Shown here: positions 1-9,310 of the stretch, piece by piece
Layout: each line of letters starts with the position of its first letter
Numbering within the stretch: position 1 is the first letter of the stretch
Source: Spirosoma aerolatum
GTDB lineage: Bacteria > Bacteroidota > Bacteroidia > Cytophagales > Spirosomataceae
Reading direction: 5' to 3'
Assembly (NCBI RefSeq): GCF_002056795.1
Contig: NZ_CP020104.1
Coordinates: 3,793,001-3,857,000, forward strand
Length of the DNA stretch: 64,000 nucleotides
The notes under the pieces: model-generated
Database searches by the model: none
Seen by the model: only the letters and a program-made list of their open reading frames with translations
What the model was told of the DNA's origin: nothing
Made by a program: the position numbers and the translations under genes

Positions 1-2370
1 TTCGACTTCGAAATCATCGCCATAATATTGGTAAAATTTCAGGAGCGAGTCGATCAGCGGAAAATTAAGCGGAAACCAGATCGGACCACGCCAGTTGGAG
101 TTTCCGCCAAACATGCTCATTTCCGACTCGGCCGCTACATAACGAACCTGAAAAATCTCGCTGTTCAGTTCAAACTGGTAGGGCGTTTTTTCGTGGTATT
201 TCGATAAGGCCCGGATGCCGTAGTCCGATAAAAATTCGGTTTCGTCGAACATCCGTTTCAGGATCATCTTCATGCGGTGGCCACGCAGCAGGCTAAGCAG
301 GTGCGTTTCGCCCTTACCTGGTTCGTGCCAGCGCGATACCAGCGAAGCCAGGTCTGGGCGATTGGTCAATACCCATTCAACCCGGCGTTTAAAGTCAGGG
401 AGTTTGGAGAGCAGGGCTTCGTCCAGAATTTCGACCGCAAATAAGGGAATCAAGCCAACCATCGACCGGATTTTAAGGAGCCGGGCATTGTGGTCGGGCA
501 TGTGTAGTACATCGTAATAGAACTGATCGACTTCGTCCCAGAGGCTGATATTCTTGCCACCCAGGTTATTCATGGCCGAGGCAATGTGTAGGAAGTGCTC
601 GAAAAACTTGCTGGCCATGTCCTGATAACTAGGCCGGGTCAGGGATATTTCACAGGCAATTCGGAGCATATTGAGCGTGTACATGGCCATCCAGCCTGTA
701 CCATCCGCCTGCTCGATACGCCCCCCCATGGGCAGCGGCTGACTTCGGTCGAATACTCCAATGTTATCCAGCCCCAGGAAGCCACCGCCAAAGATATTGT
801 TCCCCGATACATCCTTCCGATTGACCCACCAGGTAAAATTGAGCAGGAGCTTATGGAACACGCGTTCCAGGAAGTTCACATCACCCACTCCGTTCATGTC
901 GCGGTCGATCTCGTATACCTTCCAGGTTGCCCAGGCATGCACAGGCGGGTTGACATCACTGAAATTCCACTCGTAAGCCGGAATTTGTCCATTCGGGTGC
1001 ATGTAGTATTCCCGAAGGATAACGGCAAGCTGGCGTTTGGCGAAATGAGGGTCCAGTCGGGCCAGGGTTAGCGTATGGAAAGCCAGGTCCCAGGCCGCAA
1101 ACCAGGGGTATTCCCACTTGTCGGGCATGGAGAGAATATTGGCCGTGTACATATGCCGCCATGTTTCGTTGCGGGCATACACGCGACCCTGAAACGGAAC
1201 CGGCATTTTAGGGTCGCCTTTGAGCCACTCGTTGACATTGTAGTAGTAAAACTGCTTGTTCCAGAGCATACCCGCATAGGCTTGCCGCTGGATGGCCCGC
1301 AGTTCGGTATCCGCCACATTTTTCTGGAGCTCGGCGAAAAATGCGTCGGCTTCTTCGAGTCGTTTGTTCCAGATCGCATCGAAATCGGCGAAGGGATGGG
1401 TCAGATGTGTCTGGTCGCTGAACCGTAGACGAACCTGGATGCTTTCGCCTGCCGGAACTTTTCGGGTATATTGAGCCGATGCCTTGGTTCCGATCTGATT
1501 GGGGTTGATAAACCCTTTTCGCCCACCTGAAACGATGTAGTTATTAATACCATCTTTCGGGTATTTCGACACATTGGGACGGCCGTAGAGCCGTTCGGTA
1601 TTCGTATCGTTATCGCAGAAAAGCAGTGCGTCAGCCTCTTCGCAGTAGAGTTTATATTTGCCCAACTGCTTGTGATTAACCTCGATCTGGTTATTGGCGA
1701 TGCCATTCAGCATGGGCCGGGTGTTGTACTGTTCGTAGCCCCAGGCCCAGGTATTCCGAAACCAGATGGTGGGCAACAGCGTCAACGGGGCCTCTTTGTC
1801 TGAGCGGTTGTGGGCGGTTACGGTTACCAGCCAGTCATTTTGATCGGCCTTGGCGTATTCGATAAAAATATCGAAGTACTCATTTTTATCGAATATCCCG
1901 GTATCGGTCAGCTCGAATTCGGGGGCCTGACGGTCCCGACGCATGGTTTCGATAATCAGTCGGTTGTAGGGGTATTCCTGCTGCGGGTATTTATACAGCA
2001 TTTTCATGTACGAGTGGGTAGGTGTACTGTCCAGATAATAGTACAGTTCCTTCACATCTTCGCCATGATTGCCTTCGGGCCCGGTCAGGCCAAACATCCG
2101 TTCTTTCAGAATATTGTCTTTGTGATTCCAGAAAGCCAGCGCAAAGCAAATGTGACCTTTGTTATCGGAAATACCGCCGATGCCTTCTTCGCCCCAGCGG
2201 TAGGCTCGTGAGCGGGCCATATCGTGCGACACAAAATTCCAGGCATCGCCATACGGACTGTAATCTTCACGAACCGTACCCCAGGCACGTTCAGAAAGAT
2301 AAGGCCCCCATTTTTTCCAGCCTTTGTTATCGGCTCGTTCGTAAATGCGTTCGCGTTCAGCAGTAGGCAT
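1..2370 (-). CDS. MGH1-type glucosidase (GH63 family), C-terminus cut by window edge
   Basis: The minus strand is open from an ATG at 2368-2370 to base 1 (790 codons) with no stop, so the C-terminus lies outside the window. The translation has features of the large bacterial MGH1/GH63 glucosidases: an N-terminal stretch with YSPYGDAWNF, a central AAWDLAFHTLTLARLDPHF segment, then EWNFSDVNPPVHAWA, and near the edge GGNSNWRGPIWFPLNF. The family cleaves alpha-glucosidic linkages in oligosaccharides. No signal peptide is seen at the chosen start, which suggests a cytoplasmic enzyme. Related proteins are close to 900 residues, so about 100 are probably missing. The substrate cannot be read from sequence. 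The family call is firm. Confidence 0.88.
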   Translation of the reverse strand, partial: MPTAERERIYERADNKGWKKWGPYLSERAWGTVREDYSPYGDAWNFVSHDMARSRAYRWGEEGIGGISDNKGHICFALAFWNHKDNILKERMFGLTGPEGNHGEDVKELYYYLDSTPTHSYMKMLYKYPQQEYPYNRLIIETMRRDRQAPEFELTDTGIFDKNEYFDIFIEYAKADQNDWLVTVTAHNRSDKEAPLTLLPTIWFRNTWAWGYEQYNTRPMLNGIANNQIEVNHKQLGKYKLYCEEADALLFCDNDTNTERLYGRPNVSKYPKDGINNYIVSGGRKGFINPNQIGTKASAQYTRKVPAGESIQVRLRFSDQTHLTHPFADFDAIWNKRLEEADAFFAELQKNVADTELRAIQRQAYAGMLWNKQFYYYNVNEWLKGDPKMPVPFQGRVYARNETWRHMYTANILSMPDKWEYPWFAAWDLAFHTLTLARLDPHFAKRQLAVILREYYMHPNGQIPAYEWNFSDVNPPVHAWATWKVYEIDRDMNGVGDVNFLERVFHKLLLNFTWWVNRKDVSGNNIFGGGFLGLDNIGVFDRSQPLPMGGRIEQADGTGWMAMYTLNMLRIACEISLTRPSYQDMASKFFEHFLHIASAMNNLGGKNISLWDEVDQFYYDVLHMPDHNARLLKIRSMVGLIPLFAVEILDEALLSKLPDFKRRVEWVLTNRPDLASLVSRWHEPGKGETHLLSLLRGHRMKMILKRMFDETEFLSDYGIRALSKYHEKTPYQFELNSEIFQVRYVAAESEMSMFGGNSNWRGPIWFPLNFPLIDSLLKFYQYYGDDFEVE

Positions 2371-2796
2371 AATAATGTCGTCAGAATGTTCACCCTTGTG
2401 GCGGGTACCTTAGGTCACGGTAGATATAAGCGTCAAATATAGTATGCGTGCCGAGGATTTAGTAGAAAAATTTTGTACGTGGTGACCGTTAAGTTTAGTG
2501 AGTCTGGCTTTATGAATCAGGTATATACAACGGATGGGAGTCGGGAATATAGCCACAATTTGGTAACCAGATAGCCGGTCGAAACAAGTAAAATCAGAAT
2601 TTAGACGTAAAACGAGTTTGTGTTGTCACGTACTCGTAGGTAAGTTATACCAATTCATGTAATTGGACAACTAAACGCTTCCTGAAGTTTGTTTGTCCAT
2701 CTGGGGAAGGCGGAGGTATTAGCCGATAGGTAGAAACGTTTGGAAAGCTTATGTACCAATCCGGACGTATATTTGGTGTATCTGAATACGGAACAA
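2371..2796. other. Intergenic region between divergent genes
   Basis: This 426-base stretch separates the leftward glucosidase gene from the rightward VF530-like gene and should hold both promoters. I see no convincing gene. A short imperfect inverted repeat (TGGACAA at about 2664, TTGTCCA at about 2694) is present, but no recognisable riboswitch or complete Bacteroidota promoter. Confidence 0.5.
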
Positions 2797-3015
2797 ATGA
2801 ACCCTCAACCCAATAATCCATTACACGGAAAAACGCTGGAAGCCATTCTGACCGAACTGGTAGACCATTACGGCTGGGAACGATTAGGCCGAAAAATCAG
2901 GATCAACTGCTTTGTCAGCAACCCCAGCATTAAATCAAGCCTGACCTTTCTACGCAAAACGGACTGGGCCAGAAAACAGGTGGAGGAGCTTTATCGGCAA
3001 CTGATTGGTCACTGA
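2797..3015 (+). CDS. VF530-like (DUF2132) small DNA-binding-type protein
   Basis: A 72-residue protein starting [18 protein letters not shown] and carrying the family signature NPLHG..LE.IL..LV..YGW, then a region with INCF, SIKSSL.FLRKT.WAR and VE.LY. This is the whole VF530 fold, a small helical domain thought to bind DNA. A start 57 bases upstream (2740) is possible, but those 19 extra residues do not resemble the family, so the internal ATG was chosen. It is monocistronic and ends 16 bases before the convergent stop of the thioredoxin-like gene. The cellular role is not known. Confidence 0.82.
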   Translation: MNPQPNNPLHGKTLEAILTELVDHYGWERLGRKIRINCFVSNPSIKSSLTFLRKTDWARKQVEELYRQLIGH

Positions 3016-3031
3016 CTACCCTGAGTTTTGG

Positions 3032-4264
3032 CTATTCAGCCGTCAGTTTCAGTATATCCTGTAGCAGGGCGTCGGTCATACTGGGCCGTTTGGCATTGTC
3101 ATCGACAATCTGTCCTTTTTTATTGATCAGGATATACCGGGGAATACTCTGTATGCCAAAATACTGAACGGTCCGCGATTTCCAGCCGCCTGTCGAAAGC
3201 CCCTGTTCGCCCTGGAGCTGAAGTGTGTTAAGGGCACGCTTCCAGACGTCTTCGTTATCGTCGATCGATAGATAGAGGAAGACGATCTGCTCCTTCTGTT
3301 TTTGGGTAAGGCGTTCCTGGAGCTGTTTGGAAAAGGGAAATTCAGCCCGGCAGGGGCCACACCAGCTTGCCCACACATCCAGATAAACGACTTTTCCTTT
3401 AAAATCGTCGAGTGTAACGGGTTCGCCCGATTGATTAACGAAGGAAAACGTATTCGGGGCTATCGTCCGTTTTTTAGAGGCTGTTGCGATGGGTTCATCT
3501 TTTCGGGCCATTACCTCACCACAACGGGTTTTTACAGCCATGGCATACCCTGCCGGATTGGGCGTAGCGTTGAGCAGGTTGAAGACATCCCGTACCGACG
3601 AAGGGGTGGCTTTCTCACAGTTTTCGACCAGCAACCGGGCCAGCGCATACTGATAGGGTTTGCCGGTTAAGTGCTGGCGGGCAAACGACGCTTTATCAGG
3701 CAGGCTGGTCTGGATGTCGGCAGTTGTATATTTTACGAAATTCCGGGCTTTGGCATTAAAGTAGGTAACGTAATAAAACAGAAAATTCTGGTATGAATCG
3801 GCTGGTAAAGCGGATTCGTCGTTGACATTGAGTGTTGCTAACTCCTCAACCATCACAGACGGCAGTGCATTCAGGCTGGTCAGACTGGGCTGTGCGTTTC
3901 CACGGATGATCGGATACGCCAGCAGCGAATGCCAGTAGTTCCAGCGAATACGGGCCTCAACAAATTTCCGAAACGAATCCGAAAACGCACTCTCCTTCGG
4001 ATGGGATTTGTAGAACGCCAACTGCGCCTTGCGGGCGTCGAACAGGCCCATTTCCCAGGCATCGATTCCGGTTGCCTGTAGTTTCGCATACTGGCTGGGA
4101 GCATCGTAATCGGCCTTGAATTTGCTGGCAAACTCAGTCAGGAATTCTTTTTCGGAGGCACTGGTGAATAAAGTTTCCGGCTGGGGGCCCTGGTAAAGCG
4201 ATTGCGCCAGGCTGTAACGGAATCCCAGAAAAATAAGTAAGAGTATAAAACGGTACAGGTTCAT
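3032..4264 (-). CDS. TlpA-family thioredoxin-like protein, secreted
   Basis: About 410 residues from the chosen ATG at 4262-4264. It has an N-terminal signal peptide (MNLYRFILLLIFLGF.. then AQ), a roughly 250-residue helical region with no family I can name, and a C-terminal thioredoxin/AhpC-TSA domain with the redox motif WASWCGPCRAEFP (the two Cys at about residues 302 and 305). Bacteroidota encode many such periplasmic or surface thiol-disulfide proteins. A longer form from 4306 would put 14 polar residues before the signal peptide; it is possible but less natural. The gene stands alone between a convergent VF530-like gene and a serine hydrolase on the same strand. Confidence 0.85.
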   Translation of the reverse strand: MNLYRFILLLIFLGFRYSLAQSLYQGPQPETLFTSASEKEFLTEFASKFKADYDAPSQYAKLQATGIDAWEMGLFDARKAQLAFYKSHPKESAFSDSFRKFVEARIRWNYWHSLLAYPIIRGNAQPSLTSLNALPSVMVEELATLNVNDESALPADSYQNFLFYYVTYFNAKARNFVKYTTADIQTSLPDKASFARQHLTGKPYQYALARLLVENCEKATPSSVRDVFNLLNATPNPAGYAMAVKTRCGEVMARKDEPIATASKKRTIAPNTFSFVNQSGEPVTLDDFKGKVVYLDVWASWCGPCRAEFPFSKQLQERLTQKQKEQIVFLYLSIDDNEDVWKRALNTLQLQGEQGLSTGGWKSRTVQYFGIQSIPRYILINKKGQIVDDNAKRPSMTDALLQDILKLTAE

Positions 4265-4385
4265 CAACATTGGCAGGATTAAATGGGATCGAACACGGAT
4301 TGTCATGATTTTTATGAGTAATTAGGATCAAGGTGAATCATAACAATCTGCGTTCGATCAAGCATAGGCAAACTTCATTCCAGAA

Positions 4386-5558
4386 TCAGTCTTTTATGGC
4401 TGCCAGTACACGTTTGATCAATTCATTGGGGTTTCCGTTATGCCATCGCCAGACAATCACAATATCGTGCTCCGGGTCGATCCAGATGGTATTGGAACCG
4501 GCACCGATGGCAGCATAACTCGTAGCCGGGGCGTCGGGCCAGGCTTTTTTACCCGTTGAACTGGTGCCCGTGTTGAGCCACCACAGATACCCATAGTCGG
4601 GGCCATGCGGGCTGGGCGTAGTGGCCTGCCGGACCCAGTTTGAGGAAACAATCTGCCGATTGGCCCAGCGACCCTGGCGCAGAAACAGGTAGCCAAAACG
4701 CGCTTCATCGCGGGTGTTGATCCAGAGACCACCCCCCCAGCGAGTACCACCGCTCACCGAAGGCATCGACTTACCATCGACTTCGGCTACAGCATTCGGG
4801 TAAGTGACGTATTGCCAGGTATCGGAAGCGCCAATTGGATTCATGATTTCATCCCGGACAACCGCTGGAAGTGGCTTTTTCCATAAACGCAGCAGCGACA
4901 GGGCAAACCGATTAATCCGAACATCATTATATTCGTAAAAGGTGCCTGGCTTCTGTAACGTACGCGATTTACGTTCGCCTTTGCCAAAGGCCTCTTTCCC
5001 TACGAAATCACTGTTCTTACCCCACAGACTACCTTCCCATTCGCTGGTTTGGGTGAGGTGATTTTCCCAGGTGATCGGTTTATTCTGCTCCGAATCATAG
5101 CCACCATCGTGAATGAGTTTGCCAACCGGATCATGGATATCCGGAATCATACCCCGTTCGATCGTAATCCCCGCTACCGTCGACAATACGCTTTTGGCTA
5201 CACTATAGGTAGGGTCCGGGTGTTGGGTATCTCCCCATTCGGCAACGATGTAGCCATGCCGGAGAACGATGCCATTGGTTGCCGCCCGGCTGGAAGGCAT
5301 CGGGCCTAACAGCTTCCCAAAGATTTCTTCCTGCGTCGAAAAATTGGGTGTCATCTGAGTGGTTTCCATTGTTTTGGCAAATGCAACTGCCTGATCCAGC
5401 AGAGCTGCGTCCATTCCTACTTTGTCGGGAGCACGATGTTCCCAGTCACCTTTGGGCGGGTAATAAACCGATTGGCTTACGGGAGGGCGATGGCAGGCTA
5501 CCAGCACCGGTAGTACGAGCAGAAAGAGGGCTGATTTTTGGAAGAAAGGATGAGGCAT
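4386..5558 (-). CDS. Class C beta-lactamase-related serine hydrolase lipoprotein
   Basis: A 390-residue protein with a lipoprotein signal ending VLPVLVAC (lipid Cys22). The beta-lactamase/transpeptidase-like fold is shown by the nucleophile motif SVAK (Ser119, Lys122), a second motif in the EYNDVR region, and a C-terminal strand with GAGSNTIWIDPEHDIVIV. Members include esterases, D-amino-acid peptidases and beta-lactamases, so the substrate cannot be assigned. Nothing suggests antibiotic resistance specifically. It lies 121 bases upstream of the thioredoxin-like gene on the same strand, with no clear operon evidence. Confidence 0.85.
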   Translation of the reverse strand: MPHPFFQKSALFLLVLPVLVACHRPPVSQSVYYPPKGDWEHRAPDKVGMDAALLDQAVAFAKTMETTQMTPNFSTQEEIFGKLLGPMPSSRAATNGIVLRHGYIVAEWGDTQHPDPTYSVAKSVLSTVAGITIERGMIPDIHDPVGKLIHDGGYDSEQNKPITWENHLTQTSEWEGSLWGKNSDFVGKEAFGKGERKSRTLQKPGTFYEYNDVRINRFALSLLRLWKKPLPAVVRDEIMNPIGASDTWQYVTYPNAVAEVDGKSMPSVSGGTRWGGGLWINTRDEARFGYLFLRQGRWANRQIVSSNWVRQATTPSPHGPDYGYLWWLNTGTSSTGKKAWPDAPATSYAAIGAGSNTIWIDPEHDIVIVWRWHNGNPNELIKRVLAAIKD

Positions 5559-5691
5559 ACCGAAAAATTGGTAGATTATTGATGAATCGATCAGCTAGAA
5601 AGAAGCATAATCATATTGCCACTAAAGATAAGGCGGAATCCTGAACAACGGCGCATCGATCCGATTGGGGCCTTTAGAGAGACCGTGACGC

Positions 5692-5730
5692 ATAAAAAAC
5701 GTCTCGCCGGTTCAGAGACAGCGAGACGTT
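5692..5730 (-). terminator. Rho-independent terminator of the DUF6580 gene
   Basis: Ten-base perfect arms (AACGTCTCGC at 5698-5707 and GCGAGACGTT at 5721-5730) enclose a 13-base loop. On the minus strand the hairpin is followed by a T run. It lies just downstream of the leftward gene ending at 5753. Confidence 0.85.
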
Positions 5731-5752
5731 GTATAGAGCCAGGCGCAGTGAT

Positions 5753-6310
5753 TTAGCGTCGGGCTGGACGAAGAACTGTAAACTGTTGTTGAAGCAGATA
5801 ATACCCGCCGAACAGAATCGTGTTGAAAAACAGATCGCCAAATACGCCGTTCAAAAAGAAAGAACTACCCTCATAAAAGGCTAGTCCGGCTGCATAGCAA
5901 CCCATGAGGCCAGGCATCGTTTGGGGATAGTATGAGCTACCGTACCATACGGCAAAGTTGGTGATTAGAAAAAACAGGATCGACGAGGTGACAGAAGCAA
6001 TGGCAATGCGGCTGACCGATGGCTTTACGGAATTGATTCCTCGTCCGGCCCAAAGACCAAGCAGCCAGGTCAGTAGAAAGCTGGTATAAACCGCGCCCAT
6101 GCTACCGTGAAAGCCAATCAGCGCGTCGCTCAGGAGCATAGCTATCAGGGGTATGGCCAGCCCCAGCCATTTCCGTTCGAACGTAGCAGCCCCAAAAAGG
6201 GCTACAGCAGCTACCGGCGTAAAATTAGGCCAGTGGGGTAGCAGACGAAACAGGGCAGTGGAAAGAACAATGACCGAGAGGGTAGTCAGTCGAGTCTGGA
6301 GTGGCTTCAT
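5753..6310 (-). CDS. DUF6580-family integral membrane protein
   Basis: A 185-residue, highly hydrophobic protein with about five membrane segments. The family features are RLLPHWPNFTPVAAVALFG near residues 22-40, a LLSDALIGFH turn, a central ILFFLITNFAVW segment, a YPQTMPGLMGCYAAGL loop and a C-terminal GDLFFNTILFGGYYLL. The fold resembles small-molecule or vitamin transporter S-components, but no function is established. It is monocistronic, with its own terminator immediately downstream. I saw no cobalamin riboswitch in the leader. Confidence 0.8.
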   Translation of the reverse strand: MKPLQTRLTTLSVIVLSTALFRLLPHWPNFTPVAAVALFGAATFERKWLGLAIPLIAMLLSDALIGFHGSMGAVYTSFLLTWLLGLWAGRGINSVKPSVSRIAIASVTSSILFFLITNFAVWYGSSYYPQTMPGLMGCYAAGLAFYEGSSFFLNGVFGDLFFNTILFGGYYLLQQQFTVLRPARR

Positions 6311-6551
6311 TAGTGTACAGTCAGCGATTAATAAACGAATTCAGACGACCCGGTCAATTGATGAAAACCATTTCAGTCGACCGGATCGCTGCAAAGGTAA
6401 CGCCAAAACAGATAACAAAAGCGCTATCACAAAAGTAGCGGTGCAGTTTAAGAAGTAAACATGTTGAATAGTTTGACGAAGGAAGGGTAGTAAGACCTGA
6501 AAACCGTACAGCTCCTAAACAGGTTTATAGAAGATACACAGGCAATCAACC

Positions 6552-7049
6552 ATGAAAACCATACTGGTATCCGACATAAACTGGCACGACATGTTTGTGC
6601 CTGGTATGTCGATTTGGGAAGTAATCATTCGCGGAACGATCACCTACTGGTTCTGCTTTCTCTACATCCGGTTTTTCCGGCGTGGAGCTGGTCAATTGGG
6701 CATTAGTGACTTATTACTGATTACGCTGATCTCGGATGCTGCCCAGAACGCCATGGCTGGTGACTACACATCCATTACCGAAGGGTTTATACTGGTCGGT
6801 ATCCTGGTAACCTGGGATTATGCCATCAATTGGCTGGGGTACCGGTCTGTGTTCTTTGCCAAAATAGGGGAGCCCGATCCTGTTTTATTGGTTAAGAATG
6901 GAGTAATGCTGCGGCAGAATATGAAGAAAGAACTCATCACTGCATCGGAACTGATGGGGATGCTGCGGGAGCAGGGCATAGAGCAACTCACCGACGTAAA
7001 GTCCTGCTACATGGAAAGTAGTGGAAATATTAGTGTGATAACACGATAA
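6552..7049 (+). CDS. YetF/DUF421-domain membrane protein
   Basis: A 165-residue protein. Residues about 20-100 form three membrane helices (TYWFCFLYIRFFRR, SDLLLITLISDAAQ, ITEGFILVGILVTWDY), followed by a small soluble domain with GEPDPVLLVKNGVM and AELMGMLREQG typical of the YetF C-terminal domain. In Bacillus, YetF-like proteins are linked to spore or envelope functions; in Bacteroidota the role is unknown. It sits 117 bases upstream of the sdpR operator region on the same strand and is probably transcribed separately. Confidence 0.85.
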   Translation: MKTILVSDINWHDMFVPGMSIWEVIIRGTITYWFCFLYIRFFRRGAGQLGISDLLLITLISDAAQNAMAGDYTSITEGFILVGILVTWDYAINWLGYRSVFFAKIGEPDPVLLVKNGVMLRQNMKKELITASELMGMLREQGIEQLTDVKSCYMESSGNISVITR

Positions 7050-7107
7050 AAAAACCATTCATCAGTTTTTATTACCACTCATCCTTGATTACTACCTTTG
7101 GTTTTTA

Positions 7108-7149
7108 TTTAGATAGTTGTCTAAATGATTAATTAGATATTTGTCTAAT
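7108..7149 (+). promoter_or_regulatory. Tandem 18-bp palindromic operators upstream of sdpR
   Basis: Two near-perfect palindromes, TTTAGATAGTTGTCTAAA (7108-7125) and ATTAGATATTTGTCTAAT (7132-7149), share the core TTAGATAnTTGTCTAA and start 24 bases apart. They end 17 bases before the sdpR start codon. The position and symmetry fit an autoregulatory operator for the ArsR-type repressor encoded immediately downstream. Confidence 0.8.
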
Positions 7150-7166
7150 AATTTAATTGCCTGCTG

Positions 7167-7460
7167 ATGAATACCCTTTTCAAAGCCTTAAATGACCCAA
7201 CTCGCCGGCAAATACTAGACCTGTTGCGCGAGGGCGACCTGAACGCTGGTGACATTGCCGAGCGGTTCGATATGACGAAGCCCAGTATCTCGCACCACCT
7301 CGATTTGCTGCGGCAGGCCGGGTTGGTGGAAGCCACCAAGCAGGGCCAGTTTGTGAACTACTCCCTGAACACGACGGTAATGGACGAATTGCTGGCCTGG
7401 TTGCTTAGTTTTCAGAAAGCACCCGAGGCAGAGAAAATACCCCTCAAAAATACCCCCTGA
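7167..7460 (+). CDS. sdpR: ArsR-family winged-helix repressor, SdpR-like
   Basis: A 97-residue winged-helix repressor. The N-terminus LFKALNDPTRRQILDLLREG, the recognition region MTKPSISHHLDLLRQAGLV and the wing TKQGQFVNYSLN match autorepressors of the SdpR type. It lacks the metal-binding Cys/His motifs of classical ArsR sensors. It is followed 40 bases later by an SdpI-type membrane protein, the same pairing as in Bacillus subtilis sdpRI, where membrane-bound SdpI sequesters SdpR and relieves repression. The doubled palindrome just upstream is the likely binding site. No sdpABC toxin genes are present here. Confidence 0.88.
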   Translation: MNTLFKALNDPTRRQILDLLREGDLNAGDIAERFDMTKPSISHHLDLLRQAGLVEATKQGQFVNYSLNTTVMDELLAWLLSFQKAPEAEKIPLKNTP

Positions 7461-7500
7461 ATCGATTGATAACCAATGTCGTTTAACATCATTATTAACC

Positions 7501-8163
7501 ATGAAAACAACCTCCACGTCTACCGAACTGCTGATGATCGGAACTCTGCTGGCTCCTTTCATCTATCTGGCCATCATCTGGAATCAGCTTCCGGCCCAGA
7601 TCATTACCCATTATGATTTTGCTGGTAATCCCAACGATTCAATGCCGAAGGAGACGGCAGCGGTCGTGATGGGGGCTGTATCGCTGGTTTTGTATCTTAC
7701 CCTCCGTTTTCTACCCAGCATTGACCCCAAAGGGCGCTTGCAAACCACAAACTATGAAAAACTCCGGTTTGTGGTGGTGCTGGCCTTTGCCTCCATCGTT
7801 GGCTGGATCTGGTACACGGCCCAGCACAACGTAGCGCAGCAATCGGTACTGATTCCATTATTTGCCATATTGGGCATTATGCTGGCAGGCATCGGCAATT
7901 ATATCACCACCGTAAAACCAAACTGGTTTGTGGGCATTCGCACCCCCTGGACACTCGATAGTGAGACGGTCTGGCGGAAAACACACCGCATGGCTGGTCG
8001 GCTGATGGTCGTGGGTGGCTTGTTAAGTGCGGTATTGGCACTGGTCGTACCGATGCCGTATGGACTCTGGGTCATTATGGGTATTATTTTACTGGTTTCA
8101 TTCATCCCCGTCGTGTATTCGTATATCTATTACCGTCAGGAGAAAAAGCATCAGTTAAACTAA
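7501..8163 (+). CDS. sdpI: SdpI-family membrane protein with N-terminal DUF1648 domain
   Basis: A 220-residue protein with about six membrane segments. Residues 10-60 form a DUF1648 domain (LPAQIITHYDFAGNPNDSMP), and the C-terminal half is the SdpI/YhfL region with NWFVGIRTPWTLDSETVWRKTHRMAGRL, a highly conserved family signature. In B. subtilis SdpI gives immunity to the SdpC toxin and acts as a signal receptor that ties up SdpR. Here it follows sdpR in the same transcript. With no toxin gene nearby, a role as a receptor for outside peptides, or a general stress role, is inference. Confidence 0.88.
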   Translation: MKTTSTSTELLMIGTLLAPFIYLAIIWNQLPAQIITHYDFAGNPNDSMPKETAAVVMGAVSLVLYLTLRFLPSIDPKGRLQTTNYEKLRFVVVLAFASIVGWIWYTAQHNVAQQSVLIPLFAILGIMLAGIGNYITTVKPNWFVGIRTPWTLDSETVWRKTHRMAGRLMVVGGLLSAVLALVVPMPYGLWVIMGIILLVSFIPVVYSYIYYRQEKKHQLN

Positions 8164-8246
8164 GCCGTCCATTAACGGCTCGTAATCGGGTCGCTACTTA
8201 GTCGGATATCCTTCATTTTTCATTCATCATATTGCTATTTACACGT

Positions 8247-9227
8247 ATGAATCGGTTTTTCATTATAATCTATTGCCTGCTGGGCTTTGCATGGAACGCA
8301 TTGGCGCAAACCGAAGAGCCATTACAGTATAAAATCCAGGTACCCGCCGGGGCTGATCTGACGCTTGAGGGAACGCTCACCTTGCCTGATCAGGCTAAAA
8401 AACCGTTTCCTGTTGTTTTGCTGATTGCAGGTTCGGGACCAACTGACCGGGATTGCAACAGTGTATACGGGCTGAAATCAAATGCGTTTAAAATGCTGGC
8501 CGACAGCCTTGTACAGAAGGGCATAGCTGTAGCCCGTTACGACAAACGGGGCTCGGGTACGAATCTGAAAGCAGCGGCAGCGGCCATAAAGTCGGAAGAG
8601 CACCGATTCGATTTTTATATCAGCGATGCCGTCGGGTTTGTTCGACAGCTACAAGCCGACAAGCGCTTTTCGAAGGTGTTTGTGGCAGGACATTCGGAAG
8701 GCTCGCTAGTGGGTATGTTGGCGGCCGAGGAAGCCAAAGTGGCCGGATTTATATCCATAGCAGGGGCAGGGCGAAACATTGCTGAGGTGATGAAAGAACA
8801 GGGCCGAATGGCCGGTAATCCGAAGGAATTACAGGCTGAGGTCGATGGGGCACTGGATTCATTGCGGGCCGGGCATACGATTCACCCGAAACATCCGATT
8901 CTGAGAGCCCAGCTATCGCCGAAATCACAGCCTGGGCTGATTTCCTGGATGCAATACGATCCGGCGCAGGTGCTGAAAGCATTTCAGGGGCCCGTGCTGA
9001 TCGTGCAGGGAAAAAAAGACCTTCAGGTAGCTGTTACAGATGCCGAACGTCTGAAATCCGCCCGACCTGATGCCCAGCTTGTCTACTTTGATCAGATGAA
9101 CCATGTGCTGAAAAACGTTGCGGGAACGGATAAAATGGAAAATTTTAAAACCTACAATGAGCCCTCCTTACCCATTACACCCGGTTTTGCGACGGCCCTG
9201 GCTCAATTTATCAATCGGAAGAAGTAA
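8247..9227 (+). CDS. Secreted alpha/beta hydrolase (dienelactone hydrolase/lysophospholipase-like)
   Basis: About 326 residues from the ATG at 8247, which gives a clean signal peptide (MNRFFIIIYCLLGFAWNALAQ). The fold is shown by the oxyanion region LLIAGSGPTDRDCN, the YDKRGSG loop, the nucleophile elbow GHSEGS (Ser at about 150) and the C-terminal DQMNHVLKN, where the His completes the triad. The acid residue is probably in the VQGKKDLQV loop. Proteins of this type are periplasmic esterases or peptidases with unknown substrates. An upstream start at 8232 adds five residues. The gene is monocistronic. Confidence 0.85.
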   Translation: MNRFFIIIYCLLGFAWNALAQTEEPLQYKIQVPAGADLTLEGTLTLPDQAKKPFPVVLLIAGSGPTDRDCNSVYGLKSNAFKMLADSLVQKGIAVARYDKRGSGTNLKAAAAAIKSEEHRFDFYISDAVGFVRQLQADKRFSKVFVAGHSEGSLVGMLAAEEAKVAGFISIAGAGRNIAEVMKEQGRMAGNPKELQAEVDGALDSLRAGHTIHPKHPILRAQLSPKSQPGLISWMQYDPAQVLKAFQGPVLIVQGKKDLQVAVTDAERLKSARPDAQLVYFDQMNHVLKNVAGTDKMENFKTYNEPSLPITPGFATALAQFINRKK

Positions 9228-9310
9228 GACTAAACTACCGGCGTCCAGAATCGACACCATCGGATGACCACTCATGGCTAAACGTGACCACCACGGGTGA
9301 ACAATGCCTA

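Noticed and set aside
595..1071. 158-codon plus-strand frame opposite the glucosidase gene
   Set aside because: It is antisense to a clearly conserved glucosidase frame.
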